The notes beneath the pieces are model-generated. The model worked only from the letters and a program-made list of their open reading frames with translations, was not told the DNA's origin and searched no databases. A stretch of DNA of 64,000 nt from UBA9676 sp963741615 (lineage in GTDB: Bacteria; Actinomycetota; Actinomycetes; Streptosporangiales; Streptosporangiaceae): NCBI GenBank assembly GCA_963741615.1, contig CAVUIU010000030.1, positions 124,001 through 188,000 on the forward strand. The letters run 5' to 3'. The position numbers and the translations under genes were made by a program. Position 1 is the first letter of the stretch, and each line of letters starts with the position of its first letter. This document shows positions 23,821 through 32,525 of this stretch, piece by piece.

Positions 23821-24609
23821 ATGAGTTCAGGTCGGCCGGTTGTGGCTGTTCTTGGCCTCGGCGAGGCTGGATCAGAAATCGCCGCAGGCCTGTCCGCCGC
23901 GGGTGCCGTCGTGCGGGGGTTCGACCCTCGTGTCCGGGCTGGGGCTGGCGTCGTGGAATGCGCTGGCGACGCCGACGCGTGCCAGGGAGCCGACGTCGTG
24001 CTGGCACTGACATGCGCGCATGAGGCCGAATCCGCGCTGACGGCCGCCCTCCCCGGTGTGGACCGCGCGGCCATCTACGCCGATATGAATACCGCGTCTT
24101 CGGGCCTCAAGGCTCACCTTGCCAGGCTGGCCGCTGGCGCTGGCATCGGGTTCGCAGATGTCGCGCTGATGTCGCCGGTACCTGGCAACGGACTCCGCAC
24201 ACCCATGCTCGCCTCCGGCCCGGCAGCCCAGCAGTTTGCGCGTGTCTTCGGCCAGCTCGGCGCCACCGTCGAGGTATTGCCCGGGCCGGCTGGCGCGGCT
24301 GCGGCACGAAAGCTTCTGCGCAGTGTCTTCTTCAAGGGCCTGGCCGCCGCGGTCACCGAAGCGCTTCGTGCCGCCCGGGCCGCCGGGTGTGAGGACTGGC
24401 TGCGGGAGAATATCCGTCACGAGCTGGTGAGCGCGTCGGCCGCCACCGTCGAGCGGCTGGAGCGCGGAAGCATGCTCCATGCACGACGGCGCGCTGACGA
24501 GATGGCCGCCGCTACCGAACTGCTGCGTCAGCTTGGCGTCCCGCCCCGTGTCTGCGCTGCGAGCGAGCAGTGGCTGCAGCAACTCGTGGCGGAGCAACCA
24601 TCGGCGTGA
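23821..24609 (+). CDS. NAD(P)-dependent oxidoreductase, 6PGDH/beta-hydroxyacid dehydrogenase-like
   Basis: A 262-residue protein. The N-terminal Rossmann domain has VVAVLGLGEAGSEIAAGL (residues about 7-24) and VRGFDPR. ADMNTASSGLKAHLA aligns with the substrate-binding part of the hydroxyacid dehydrogenase fold, and DVALMSPVPGNGLRTPML with the glycine-rich DxPVSG region. KLLRSVFFKGLAA contains the conserved lysine on the interdomain helix. The C-terminal all-helical domain is of DUF1932 type. The substrate is unknown. ATG 23821 is preceded by GGGGATG. Confidence 0.85.
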   Translation: MSSGRPVVAVLGLGEAGSEIAAGLSAAGAVVRGFDPRVRAGAGVVECAGDADACQGADVVLALTCAHEAESALTAALPGVDRAAIYADMNTASSGLKAHLARLAAGAGIGFADVALMSPVPGNGLRTPMLASGPAAQQFARVFGQLGATVEVLPGPAGAAAARKLLRSVFFKGLAAAVTEALRAARAAGCEDWLRENIRHELVSASAATVERLERGSMLHARRRADEMAAATELLRQLGVPPRVCAASEQWLQQLVAEQPSA

Positions 24610-24694
24610 GTGCGGCCGCTGCGGGGTTACCGGCGCTGATCAGCCCCATGATCAGCTTGTGGTCCACGGTCACCGGGGTCGTAGGATCAACCCG

Positions 24695-25315
24695 ATGCGA
24701 CGCGAGTCTTCGACTGTGGTGGTCCTCGTCGGCGAGGTGGACGACGCACTGATCGCCGGGCTCGGCCGCTCTGCTCATGTCTCAGTCGCCTGCGCTCCCG
24801 CCGCCGGGACCGGCCAGCCGGCTGCGCAGGACCGTGCGGCGGCGCGGCCGGGCTGGGAGGCGGGGGCTCTCGCCATGCGGGAAGCGGGACGGCGGCGGTC
24901 GACGTACGTGATCGTGCCCGATGACCCCCTGGCCGACGTCGCGGCGGAATGGCGGGCGATGTGGGATGTGTCGGGCGGGTCGCGCGGAGCAGCCGGATTC
25001 GAGGGGCACGCTGCGGACGCGCTGGCTGCCTGGCGGGACAAGCGGTTCGAGCTGCCCGACTACTACCTGGTCGTGGCCCCGGCGCAGCCCAGCGGCACCG
25101 GCCCCGACCTGTACCTGGGCCCACTACGTGCGGTGCGGCCGCGCCGGGTCGCCGTCGCCGGCATCGCCGGCAATCCTGGCCAGGTCGCCCGCCTGCTGGA
25201 CACGCTCAGATCCTTGGAGCACGGGCCGTGGTGGCCACCGCTCGATGAGCTGCTCGATGCAGCCCGACGCTTCTACGCCGGTGGCCTCGCCGAGACGCAG
25301 CTGGCCCCGGCTTAG
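24695..25315 (+). CDS. Hypothetical protein
   Basis: A 206-residue protein beginning MRRESSTVVVLVGEVDDALI. It contains a central STYVIVPDDPLADVAAEWRAMWD, an aromatic ELPDYYLVVAP strand and a C-terminal VAVAGIAGNPGQVARLLDTL helix region followed by WWPPLDELLDAARRFY. The alternation of hydrophobic strands and helices suggests a cytoplasmic alpha/beta fold. No family is recognised and no catalytic motif is evident. It follows the dehydrogenase gene by 85 bp on the same strand and may belong to the same transcript. Confidence 0.7.
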   Translation: MRRESSTVVVLVGEVDDALIAGLGRSAHVSVACAPAAGTGQPAAQDRAAARPGWEAGALAMREAGRRRSTYVIVPDDPLADVAAEWRAMWDVSGGSRGAAGFEGHAADALAAWRDKRFELPDYYLVVAPAQPSGTGPDLYLGPLRAVRPRRVAVAGIAGNPGQVARLLDTLRSLEHGPWWPPLDELLDAARRFYAGGLAETQLAPA

Positions 25316-25349
25316 CCGATCCGCCGTTCGCGGCGGGTGACGGCCGGCG

Positions 25350-25868
25350 TCACCGGGTCTGCCATTGCGGGCGGGTGATCCGGTACATCACCCACTCCCG
25401 GTTGAACTCGGTGAGTGGGCCGGCGGCCCTCCAGCCGGCCCGCTGGAAGACCGTGCGCATCGCCACGTTGGCGGGATCGGTCGGAGCCTGGACAGCCTGT
25501 GCCGCGGCGTGCTCGAACAGCCAGTCCGTGAGCAGTATGAGCGCATCGCGGCCATAGCCCTGGCCGCGAGCGCTTTCCCGCAGCCCGATCCCTACCTCGA
25601 ATGTCCCGGGGGGCAACGGGCGCCCGGCGGGCACGAAGGTCTGGATGCGCCCGACCGGCACACCATCCAGGTCGATGGCGAGATCGAGCCAGCCATCCGC
25701 CAGCTGTCCCGATCGCCGGAGCCGGGCCTTGAAGCTGGTCTCATCCGGCAGCTCGGCGATGGCCATGGGATCGGCGGTGACCATGGCCCGCCATTCATCA
25801 TCGATCTCGCCGGGCTGGAACGCCCTGAGCAGCAGCCGTGATCCACAGATCCTGACATCCCCGGGCAT
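25350..25868 (-). CDS. GNAT family N-acetyltransferase, RimJ/RimL-like
   Basis: A 172-residue GNAT protein. The first strand is SRLLLRAFQPGEID. The acetyl-CoA loop is RESARGQGYGRDALILL, preceded by FEVGIGL. The late motif is PTDPANVAMRTVFQRAGW. It resembles RimJ/RimL-type enzymes acting on protein N-termini or small amines. Its ATG overlaps the TGA of the preceding SnoaL-like gene by one base and carries GGCGGAGGG upstream, so translational coupling is likely. Confidence 0.88.
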   Translation of the reverse strand: MPGDVRICGSRLLLRAFQPGEIDDEWRAMVTADPMAIAELPDETSFKARLRRSGQLADGWLDLAIDLDGVPVGRIQTFVPAGRPLPPGTFEVGIGLRESARGQGYGRDALILLTDWLFEHAAAQAVQAPTDPANVAMRTVFQRAGWRAAGPLTEFNREWVMYRITRPQWQTR

Positions 25869-26215
25869 CAGCCCTCCGCCGAGAAGTCGCGCTCCTCCAC
25901 GACAAGCCCGTCGGCCCCAAAGCGCAGCAAGGACACCCCCGCCAGATCCTCGGTGCCGCCATTGGTCAGCCTGGTCTGCGCGCTCCAGGGCACAGCGGCC
26001 CGATCGCCATCGACGATCGGCGTGCCGAACCGGCACCGGGCCGACTCCTCCTCCGCGAACACGCGGGACAGGTAACCCGGCTCCGGCTCGCGGAACGGAT
26101 GCTGCTGCCAGAACGCGCCCTGGGCATAAAGCGCCGCGATGGCGGCCGCGTCATGCTCGCGCCAGCCGCGCTCCCACACATCTGCCCACCGCTGGGCTGC
26201 CTCTCGCGTGTCCAT
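25868..26215 (-). CDS. SnoaL-like / NTF2-fold protein
   Basis: A 115-residue cone-shaped alpha+beta barrel protein of the NTF2 superfamily. It starts with REAAQRWADVWERGWREHDAAAIAALYAQGAFWQQHPFREPEPG, the typical helix-then-strand opening. VAVPWSA-type and GVSLLRFGADGLVVEERDF strands follow. Members act as isomerases, hydratases or ligand binders; the Asp/His catalytic pair cannot be assigned here. The gene is coupled to the downstream acetyltransferase by a TGATG overlap. Confidence 0.85.
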   Translation of the reverse strand: MDTREAAQRWADVWERGWREHDAAAIAALYAQGAFWQQHPFREPEPGYLSRVFAEEESARCRFGTPIVDGDRAAVPWSAQTRLTNGGTEDLAGVSLLRFGADGLVVEERDFSAEG

Positions 26216-26301
26216 GCGTCAAGAGTAGGCAGGGGCACCGACGGACCGCCCGGCTGGCTCCTCCGGCGGATGGCAGACCCCGGCGGCCGAAGCCCGGCCG
26301 C

Positions 26302-26697
26302 TCAGCCCGGTGCTGCGCCCGGGAGGCCGTCCGCTTCGCCGAGTTCGCGGGCGAGCTCGCCCGGCGCACGCATCCGCCACGCGTCGGTCACGAGTTCCCC
26401 CAGGCGCTCGACGTCCACCTGCGCCAGCCGCAGCATCACCAGCGGCCAGCCGTCGTAGCCGGGCGTGGTGAAGAAGACCTCGGGCTCGCCGAGGAGCAGT
26501 GCCTGCTTCTCGGCCTCATCGCCCACGAACAGCACCGCGATGTCGGTCCGGATCAGCCGTGGCCTGCCCGGTCTGCGCTCGGGGTAGGACCAGATGAACC
26601 CCTTGCCGGCCACCCGGAAGTCGAAGCCGTCGCTGTCGATCTCCACCACATCCGGCAGGGCCAGCGCGAGGCGGCGTACGTCGTCGGCGTCAGCCAT
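26302..26697 (-). CDS. MmcQ/YjbR family protein
   Basis: A 131-residue protein with the CyaY-like fold of the MmcQ/YjbR family, often described as DNA-binding. It has VRRLALALPDVVEIDSDGFD at the N-terminus, FRVAGKGFIWSYPER in the middle, and EVFFTTPGYDGWPLVMLRLAQVD followed by ELVTDAWRMRAP. This order is characteristic of actinobacterial members. GGGAGGGAG lies four bases before ATG 26697. It is transcribed alone or as the first gene before the SnoaL-like/GNAT pair, 86 bp away. Confidence 0.88.
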   Translation of the reverse strand: MADADDVRRLALALPDVVEIDSDGFDFRVAGKGFIWSYPERRPGRPRLIRTDIAVLFVGDEAEKQALLLGEPEVFFTTPGYDGWPLVMLRLAQVDVERLGELVTDAWRMRAPGELARELGEADGLPGAAPG

Positions 26698-26838
26698 CGA
26701 AGCTCCCTCCCGGATCGCACCACTCACCTGCGCACAGGCTAGGCGCCAGCCCTGACAACCGGAGCGCGGTGGGCACCCCGCGAAAGCCCAGGCTGCCGCG
26801 ATCTTGGACTTGCGCGAGGTTGACCCGGATGAGACCTT

Positions 26839-28941
26839 GTGCGCATGTCGCGGATCCCGTCCTTGGCAGGGTTCATCGTCATGGCGGTCGTGGGAGCGAT
26901 GGCGGTCTCCGTCGTCGGCGCCGGCCAGGCTGGTGCGGATTCCATGTCGCCGGACTCCGGCGCCAGCCCGCTGTCGGTGTCCGCCGTCCGGGACGCGGCG
27001 GCCGCGGCGCCGGGCTCCGCCGCGCACCGTCACCCGATCCGGGTCGGCTCGGTGACCATCCCGCCGTGCAAGGTCTCGCGGCTAGCCTGGTGCACCAGGA
27101 TCAACGTGCCCCTGGACTACCAGAACCCGGCCGCGGGCCACCTCAAGCTGGGGTTCCAGTGGTACCCGGCGACCAGCGGCAGGGCGCAGGGAACGATCCT
27201 GGCTGTCCAGGGTGGCCCCGGCTATCCGACCACCGATTACGCGGCGGACTACCGCGCGACGTTCCTGCCGCTGCTGGCCCGGCGCAACCTGCTGCTGGTC
27301 AACCTGCGCGGCACCGGGAACTCCTCGGCCTTCCTCTGCAAGCCGCTGCAGAACTGGAAGACGGCCGACGGCATCGCCGCCTACACGATCGACACCGGCA
27401 AGTGCGGCCAGCGGCTGAACCACACCCGCAAGCTGCCCGGCGGTGGCTACGTGCAGGCCAGCGACCTGTACACGACGGCGAACGCGGCCAGGGACGTGGC
27501 GCAGCTGCTGCGCAGGCTCCGGACCGGCAAGGTCGACTTCTACGGCGACTCCTACGGGACCTTCTTCGGGCAGGTGCTCACCGCCCGCTACGCGAAGCTG
27601 CTCCGCTCCGTGACGCTGGACGCCGCCTACCCGGTCAGCGGGAAGGACCCGTTCTACCCGCAGACGATCCGGACCGCGAGGCAGGCATTCGACATCTCAT
27701 GCCTGCGCAGCGTTGCCTGCCACCGCGCCGCACCCGGCTCCGCGTGGGCGCGGCTGAGCACCCTGGCCGCGTACCTGCGTCAGCATCCGGTCAAGGGCCG
27801 GACGAGAGATCCGTTCGGCGAGAAGGTGACCGAGCGTGTCACCACGATCAAGCTGTCCGAGATGGTCAATGACGCCGGCTCCGACAGTGGCGTCTACCGG
27901 GAGCTGGACGCCGCCGGGCGCGCGCTGCTGGCCGATCGCGATCCGGCGCCCTTGCTGCGGCTGACCGAGCAGGACATCTACACCGGGACCTCAGGCCCGG
28001 TGCGTCAGTTCAACGACGGCCTCTACCAGGCGACGACCTGCCTGGACTACCCGCAGCCGTTCAGCTACCGACAGACCCCCGCGCAGCGCGCCGCACAGTA
28101 CGTGCGTGCCGTCGCCGCCCTCCCGGCCGGCATGTTCGCCCCGTTCACCGTCCATGAATGGGTCACCGAGCCGGAGGAGGAGTTCGACGCATGCCTCCGC
28201 TGGCCCGCCCCCGCCCGCCCGGACCCGCCGATCACCACCCCGGCTCCCTATGCGCCGCGGAACCTGCCGGTGCTGGTGCTCTCCGGCGATCTCGACTCGC
28301 TCACCACCCCGTTCGAGGGCCGCCAGACCGCCAGGGACATGGGCCCGTCGGCCCGCTGGATCCTGGTGCACAACGACACGCATGTCAACGCGATGGACGA
28401 CCCGGTCGGCTGCGCCTCGGGGCTGGTGCAGACGTTCATCGGCGACCCGGCCCGGCTCAAGCAGATGGACGCGTCGTGCGCGGCGCGGACACCCGAAGTC
28501 CGGGTCGTCGGTACCTTCCCCGCGACGCTGTCCCGCGTCACACCCGCCTCCGCCGGGCCTGGTGATCAGGCCGGCCGCACCGGCCTGCGGCTGGCCGCGG
28601 TCGGCGCGGCCGCGGTCGGCGACGCGGCCTGGCGCTGGTACTACGGCGACGGCGTGAAGGGGTGGGGCCTGCGCGGTGGCACCTTCAGGTTCACCGGAGG
28701 CGGCGGCCGCATCACGATCCGGCTCACCCGGGTGCGCTGGACGTCAGACACCAGGGTCAGCGGGACCGTCCGGTGGAACCAGGTCAGCGGCCGGATCCGG
28801 GCCCGGCTGACCGTTACCGGGCCGGGCCGTATCCCGGCCTCCGTCCAGCTCCGGTACTTCGACTACGTCCGGCATTCGGTGGCAACCCTGGCCGGCTTCT
28901 ACCGGGGTCAGCGGATCGCCGCCACGATGCCCGCACCATGA
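26839..28941 (+). CDS. Secreted alpha/beta hydrolase, tripeptidyl-aminopeptidase-like, with extra C-terminal domain
   Basis: A 700-residue exported serine hydrolase. A signal peptide covers about residues 1-34 (hydrophobic core FIVMAVVGAMAVSVVGA). The alpha/beta-hydrolase core shows the oxyanion region AVQGGPGYPT, the nucleophile in DFYGDSYGTFFG, the acid in VLVLSGDLDSLT and the histidine in HNDTHVNAMDD, as in TAP-like (PF08386) peptidases that release N-terminal peptides or proline. About 115 residues after position 580 form an additional beta-rich domain (WRWYYGDGVKGWGLRGG, then ITIRLTRVRW) that I do not recognise. The start is GTG 26839 or ATG 26845. Confidence 0.88.
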   Translation: MRMSRIPSLAGFIVMAVVGAMAVSVVGAGQAGADSMSPDSGASPLSVSAVRDAAAAAPGSAAHRHPIRVGSVTIPPCKVSRLAWCTRINVPLDYQNPAAGHLKLGFQWYPATSGRAQGTILAVQGGPGYPTTDYAADYRATFLPLLARRNLLLVNLRGTGNSSAFLCKPLQNWKTADGIAAYTIDTGKCGQRLNHTRKLPGGGYVQASDLYTTANAARDVAQLLRRLRTGKVDFYGDSYGTFFGQVLTARYAKLLRSVTLDAAYPVSGKDPFYPQTIRTARQAFDISCLRSVACHRAAPGSAWARLSTLAAYLRQHPVKGRTRDPFGEKVTERVTTIKLSEMVNDAGSDSGVYRELDAAGRALLADRDPAPLLRLTEQDIYTGTSGPVRQFNDGLYQATTCLDYPQPFSYRQTPAQRAAQYVRAVAALPAGMFAPFTVHEWVTEPEEEFDACLRWPAPARPDPPITTPAPYAPRNLPVLVLSGDLDSLTTPFEGRQTARDMGPSARWILVHNDTHVNAMDDPVGCASGLVQTFIGDPARLKQMDASCAARTPEVRVVGTFPATLSRVTPASAGPGDQAGRTGLRLAAVGAAAVGDAAWRWYYGDGVKGWGLRGGTFRFTGGGGRITIRLTRVRWTSDTRVSGTVRWNQVSGRIRARLTVTGPGRIPASVQLRYFDYVRHSVATLAGFYRGQRIAATMPAP

Positions 28942-29059
28942 CCACCGGCAGCGGCGGGCGTGCCGGGCCGCTGCCGGCGCCCCGGGACCACCCGGCCCCG
29001 CGGCGGAGCGCGCGAAAAATTGCGGGCGTCGCGGAGGCATCCTGCGATACGGTCCCGCG

Positions 29060-29800
29060 ATGGACGAAGGCGACGGCTACTTCGGAGAACGTGTCGCGGC
29101 GAGGTATGACGAGTCCTCGGCGGAGATGTTCGAGCCGGGCGTGGTGAACGCGGTGGTTGAGGTGCTGGCGGAACTCGCCGCCGATGGCCGGGCTCTGGAG
29201 CTGGGCGTCGGCACGGGGCGCATCGCAGTGCCGCTGGCGCGCCGCGGCGTCGCGGTCCACGGCATCGACATGTCGCGGGCGATGGTCGCCCGGCTGCGCG
29301 CCAAGCCGGGCGGTGGGTCGATCGGCGTGACGATCGGCGACTTCGCGGCCACGAGGGTGGACGGGACGTTCTCTGTCGCGTACCTGGTCTTCAACACGAT
29401 CATGAATCTGACCACGCAGGCGGCGCAGGTGGCCTGCTTCCGCAACGTCGCGGCTCACCTTGAGCCCGGCGGCTGCTTCGTCATCGAGGTCGCGATCCCC
29501 GATCTGCGAAGGCTCCCCGCCGGACAGAACGTGGTGCCGTTCCACGTGAGCCCGACGCGGTGGGCCTTCGACGTCTATGACGTCGCCACCCAGGCGATGA
29601 GTTCGAACTACGTCGAGGTCGTCGGGGGCCGCGGCGAGTACACCTCGATCCCCTTCCGGTATGTGTGGCCGGCCGAACTCGACCTGATGGCCCAGCTCGC
29701 AGGGCTCCGGCTGCGTGAGCGGTGGGGCGGGTGGACGCGGGAACCCTTCACCAGCGAGAGCCGCCAGCACGTCTCGATCTGGGAGAAGCCCGCCAGCTGA
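29060..29800 (+). CDS. Class I SAM-dependent methyltransferase
   Basis: A 246-residue methyltransferase. Motif I is ALELGVGTGRIAVPLA (residues about 49-64). The acidic end of strand 2 is VHGIDMSRAMVARL. Motif II/III correspond to VAYLVFNTIMNLTTQ and LEPGGCFVIEV. The opening DGYFGERVAARYDESSAEMF is typical of the actinobacterial group that methylates small molecules. The C-terminal half includes an inserted beta region before ELDLMAQLAGL. No partner gene identifies the acceptor. Confidence 0.9.
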   Translation: MDEGDGYFGERVAARYDESSAEMFEPGVVNAVVEVLAELAADGRALELGVGTGRIAVPLARRGVAVHGIDMSRAMVARLRAKPGGGSIGVTIGDFAATRVDGTFSVAYLVFNTIMNLTTQAAQVACFRNVAAHLEPGGCFVIEVAIPDLRRLPAGQNVVPFHVSPTRWAFDVYDVATQAMSSNYVEVVGGRGEYTSIPFRYVWPAELDLMAQLAGLRLRERWGGWTREPFTSESRQHVSIWEKPAS

Positions 29801-29987
29801 CAATGCCGTTACCTGCGTAAATCCCGTGCCGGGGTGCCATTTGGGCGCGCGCTGCCCGGGGACAGCTGTTGCTAATCCAGAGCCGCCGGGGTTAGAGTGC
29901 CCGGCAAAAGGGGAGAAGGGCCGCGACCAATTCTCACTTTCTGTGATTTCGCGGCAGCACAGGGGCACTAAATCCGAGGGGGGATTC

Positions 29988-30893
29988 ATGCTGAAGCTAC
30001 TACGGCTGGCGGCGGTAACGTCGCTGGCTTTCGCGGTTGTGGTCATGGGAGCAGAGGCAGCGGGAGCCGCCGAAGCTCATCATGGGCAACCGAACACCTG
30101 CACGGGCACGCTGGCCAAACCAGGCGTACTCGCCGGGACATTCCGTGGTGATGTCGTGGTCACCGGCGTCTGTGCCGTCAACGGCGGCGCGGCGGTGATC
30201 AAGGGGGACCTGATCCTGGCGCGCGGCTCGGCTCTGAACGCGACGTTCGCGCTCAACGACGTGGCCGGGAAGGGCACATCCAGCCTGACCGTGCGCGGTG
30301 ACATCAGGGTGGGCAGAGGTGCCGTCCTGGGCATGGGGTGCGAACCGAACTTCAATCCCTGTTCCGACGACCCGAACGCGTTAACCGGTGGCACCCTGAC
30401 CGGCCATAACCGCGTGTCCGGTGACGTGCGGGCATCACATGCGCTGGCCGTCCTCGTCCACGCCAGCAAGATCGGCGGGAGCATGACCCTGAACCGTGGC
30501 GGCGGCGGTGTGACCTGCGCGGTCCCCACCACCGGGATCTTCTCGGTCTTGCAGTCCCCGGTATTCAGTGACGCCGAGGACAACATCATCGGTGGCAACC
30601 TCACCGTCACCGGACTGCGGACCTGCTGGCTGGGGGCGCTGCGCAACCACGTGCGCGGGAACATCGTGGACGCCGGCAACAAGATGGCCGACCCGGATGC
30701 GGATGAGGTGCTGACCAACGTCGTCCACGGCAGCATCGCCTGTTTCCGCAACAGCCCGGCGGTGCAATACGGCGACTCGGCGGGTTCCCCCAACCGGGTC
30801 CGCGGCCACGCGTTCGGCCAGTGCTCATTCCGCGTGAGGCAGCCGAACCCGGCGCCCTCCGGACCGCTGGCGCCGATCTCCGTCAAGGTCTGA
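29988..30893 (+). CDS. Secreted repetitive beta-rich protein
   Basis: A 301-residue exported protein from ATG 29988 with GAGGGGGG upstream. The signal peptide is about 28 residues (ending AEAAGAAEA). The mature part repeats short glycine-punctuated strands such as GTFRGDVVVTG, IKGDLILARGS, TVRGDIRVGRG and GGNLTVTG. This is the pattern of a right-handed beta-helix or bactofilin-like solenoid. Eight or so cysteines (for example CTGTL, CEPNFNPC) could form disulfides outside the cell. No enzymatic motif is seen. A surface or matrix protein is likely. A strong terminator hairpin follows. Confidence 0.75.
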   Translation: MLKLLRLAAVTSLAFAVVVMGAEAAGAAEAHHGQPNTCTGTLAKPGVLAGTFRGDVVVTGVCAVNGGAAVIKGDLILARGSALNATFALNDVAGKGTSSLTVRGDIRVGRGAVLGMGCEPNFNPCSDDPNALTGGTLTGHNRVSGDVRASHALAVLVHASKIGGSMTLNRGGGGVTCAVPTTGIFSVLQSPVFSDAEDNIIGGNLTVTGLRTCWLGALRNHVRGNIVDAGNKMADPDADEVLTNVVHGSIACFRNSPAVQYGDSAGSPNRVRGHAFGQCSFRVRQPNPAPSGPLAPISVKV

Positions 30894-30904
30894 CCTCCGT
30901 CCCC

Positions 30905-30941
30905 GGGCGCCGGGCCACCCGCGGGGAGTGGCCCGGCGCCC
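30905..30941. terminator. Strong 14-bp hairpin terminator
   Basis: GGGCGCCGGGCCAC (30905-30918) is perfectly complementary to GTGGCCCGGCGCCC (30928-30941) around a 9-nt loop. It lies 12 bases after the stop of the secreted beta-rich protein. A T-tract is absent, as is common in high-GC actinomycetes. Confidence 0.75.
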
Positions 30942-30995
30942 GCGGCAGCCTGCCGTATTTGACAGCCGCATGCCTGGCCCCAGACGATCAGTGTC

Positions 30996-31322
30996 ATGAC
31001 CCAAAGCGTGTCGGTAATTATCACCGACGACCTTGACGGCTCCGAGAAAGCCGAGACGGTCTCGTTCGGATTCGGCGGCGTGAACTACGAAATCGACCTC
31101 GGCAAGAAGAACCGGGCCAGGCTGGAGCAGGAACTTGCCCCGTTCATCGAGGCTGGCCGGCGGGTGCCGCGCGGCGGCCGCCGGCCCGGCGCCAGCCGCG
31201 CCGGTGGCCCGCCGGCTGACCGCGGCGCGGTGCGGGCCTGGGCCAGGGCGGCCGGGCTGAAGGTCTCCGAGCGCGGCCGGATCAGCGCCGACGTCATCAG
31301 GCAGTACGACGCAGCCCATTAG
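30996..31322 (+). CDS. lsr2: Lsr2 family nucleoid-associated protein
   Basis: A 108-residue Lsr2 protein, the actinobacterial H-NS analogue that bridges DNA and silences AT-rich or acquired genes. The N-terminal dimerisation domain reads SVIITDDLDGSEKAETVSFG, then VNYEIDLGKKNRARLEQELAPFI. A basic linker rich in Arg and Gly follows. The C-terminal DNA-binding domain has AVRAWARAAGLKVSERGRIS, where the RGRIS part corresponds to the AT-hook-like RGR minor-groove motif. IRQYDAAH closes it. Actinomycetes often carry two or more lsr2 copies; this one is monocistronic or precedes the dodecin gene. Confidence 0.96.
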   Translation: MTQSVSVIITDDLDGSEKAETVSFGFGGVNYEIDLGKKNRARLEQELAPFIEAGRRVPRGGRRPGASRAGGPPADRGAVRAWARAAGLKVSERGRISADVIRQYDAAH

Positions 31323-31408
31323 TGGGTGTCCACCTGCCCCCCGGGTTACCGGAGGGCATCCGTCCCCGTTGCCGTCATATGCTCGGGGAGCCGTTCAAGG
31401 GAGACGTC

Positions 31409-31618
31409 ATGAGCGTGTACAGGGTGATCGACATCATCGGGTCCAGCAGCACCTCCTGGGAGGAGGCGGCCACCGAGGCGATCAGGACCGCGAGTCGGTC
31501 GATTCGCGATCTGCGGGTCGCCGAGGTTGTCGAGCAGGACATCTCTCTCGACGAAGGCGGGGCGATCACCTACCGCACCAAGCTTCAGGTCTCGTTCAAG
31601 TACGAATCCGGGGAGTGA
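31409..31618 (+). CDS. Dodecin family flavin-binding protein
   Basis: A 69-residue dodecin, a small protein that assembles as a dodecamer and stores or buffers flavins or CoA. Family signatures are VYRVIDIIGSSSTSWEEAA at the N-terminus, the helix TEAIRTASRSIRDLRVAEV, and the final strands ITYRTKLQVSFKYE. The tryptophan in TSWEEA is the residue that stacks on the flavin ring. CAAGGGAG lies about eight bases before ATG 31409. It follows lsr2 by 86 bp. Confidence 0.94.
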   Translation: MSVYRVIDIIGSSSTSWEEAATEAIRTASRSIRDLRVAEVVEQDISLDEGGAITYRTKLQVSFKYESGE

Positions 31619-31626
31619 AGCCAGCG

Positions 31627-31643
31627 GCCGGGCAGCGCCCGGC
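31627..31643. terminator. Hairpin after the dodecin gene
   Basis: GCCGGGC (31627-31633) and GCCCGGC (31637-31643) form a perfect 7-bp stem with a 3-nt loop, starting eight bases after the dodecin stop codon. It is followed by further GC hairpin-forming sequence. There is no T-tract. Confidence 0.5.
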
Positions 31644-31723
31644 AAGGCCCGGCGGGCAGCCCGGGGATCCTGCCGCCCGTCACCGTCACGCGCGCTCATC
31701 GGCTTCTTGCGTAGGTTGGCGGC

Positions 31724-32425
31724 GTGTCCCGAGACCACCCTCTTGCTGAGCTGATCGCCTCGGCGGCGACCGGCCAGTTCCCCGACCCAGACGGGGGATG
31801 GCGACGGGTGCCGCCGTGGCGCCCGGGGCTGGAGGCCATCGTCTCGTTCACCGGGCACGCCGTCTGTGCCGTGGAGCCGGACATCCCCGACCGCCTGCTT
31901 GTCTCGCTGGGGGCGGATGGCGTTGGCGGTGCCCATGACCCACGGCTCATCGCCGCTCTTGCCGGACCCGGCGGCTGGATCGACAGCCTCGACATCTTGA
32001 TGGCTCACCGTGGCACCGGGCGCGTCGGTGTCCCGCCGCGGCTGGTCAACCGGCCTGACCTGGCCACCCATCCACGAGCGATGTTCGCGGCCAGGATCAG
32101 GGACGAACTCGCTCTGATGGGTTACCCGGACCCGCGCCGCCGCGCCCTGGCGGTTGCCGGGCAAGGAATTGCCGGGTTCACCGAGCTGAGCTTCGAGCTC
32201 GAACCCTGGTGCCGCGGGGAGGGTCGCGGGGCGGAACTGGTCAGCGATGCCCTGACCGTCGTCCCTTCCGGCCAGCTCGTGGTGGCGGCCGTCGCACCTG
32301 GCAATGCGGCAAGCGTCCGGGCGCTGCTGTCGGCCGGGTTCGTGCCGCTGGGTTCCCTCCAGCTGTTCCGGCGCGCCGGTCACCGGCACGGCTCCGCCTC
32401 ACCCGGCTTGATGGGGCATGGTTGA
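31724..32425 (+). CDS. GNAT-like acetyltransferase family protein
   Basis: A 233-residue protein starting at GTG 31724. The C-terminal half shows GNAT features: CRGEGRGAELVSDALTVVPSG around the acetyl-CoA loop, and AVAPGNAASVRALLSAGFVPLGSLQLF as the late motif. The N-terminal half has VPPWRPGLEAIVSFTGHAVCAV and may be a degenerate GNAT or a lineage-specific domain. The substrate is unknown. It is the fourth GNAT-type gene in this window. Confidence 0.72.
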   Translation: MSRDHPLAELIASAATGQFPDPDGGWRRVPPWRPGLEAIVSFTGHAVCAVEPDIPDRLLVSLGADGVGGAHDPRLIAALAGPGGWIDSLDILMAHRGTGRVGVPPRLVNRPDLATHPRAMFAARIRDELALMGYPDPRRRALAVAGQGIAGFTELSFELEPWCRGEGRGAELVSDALTVVPSGQLVVAAVAPGNAASVRALLSAGFVPLGSLQLFRRAGHRHGSASPGLMGHG

Positions 32426-32525
32426 CCCGCCCCCGCGCGATGCGTGACAGGCTGACTAGGGCATGGTGGAGGCGCGGGCTCCCGTCGTCGTGGCGGGTGC
32501 CGCATCCAGAACGAAGAAGGTCAAG

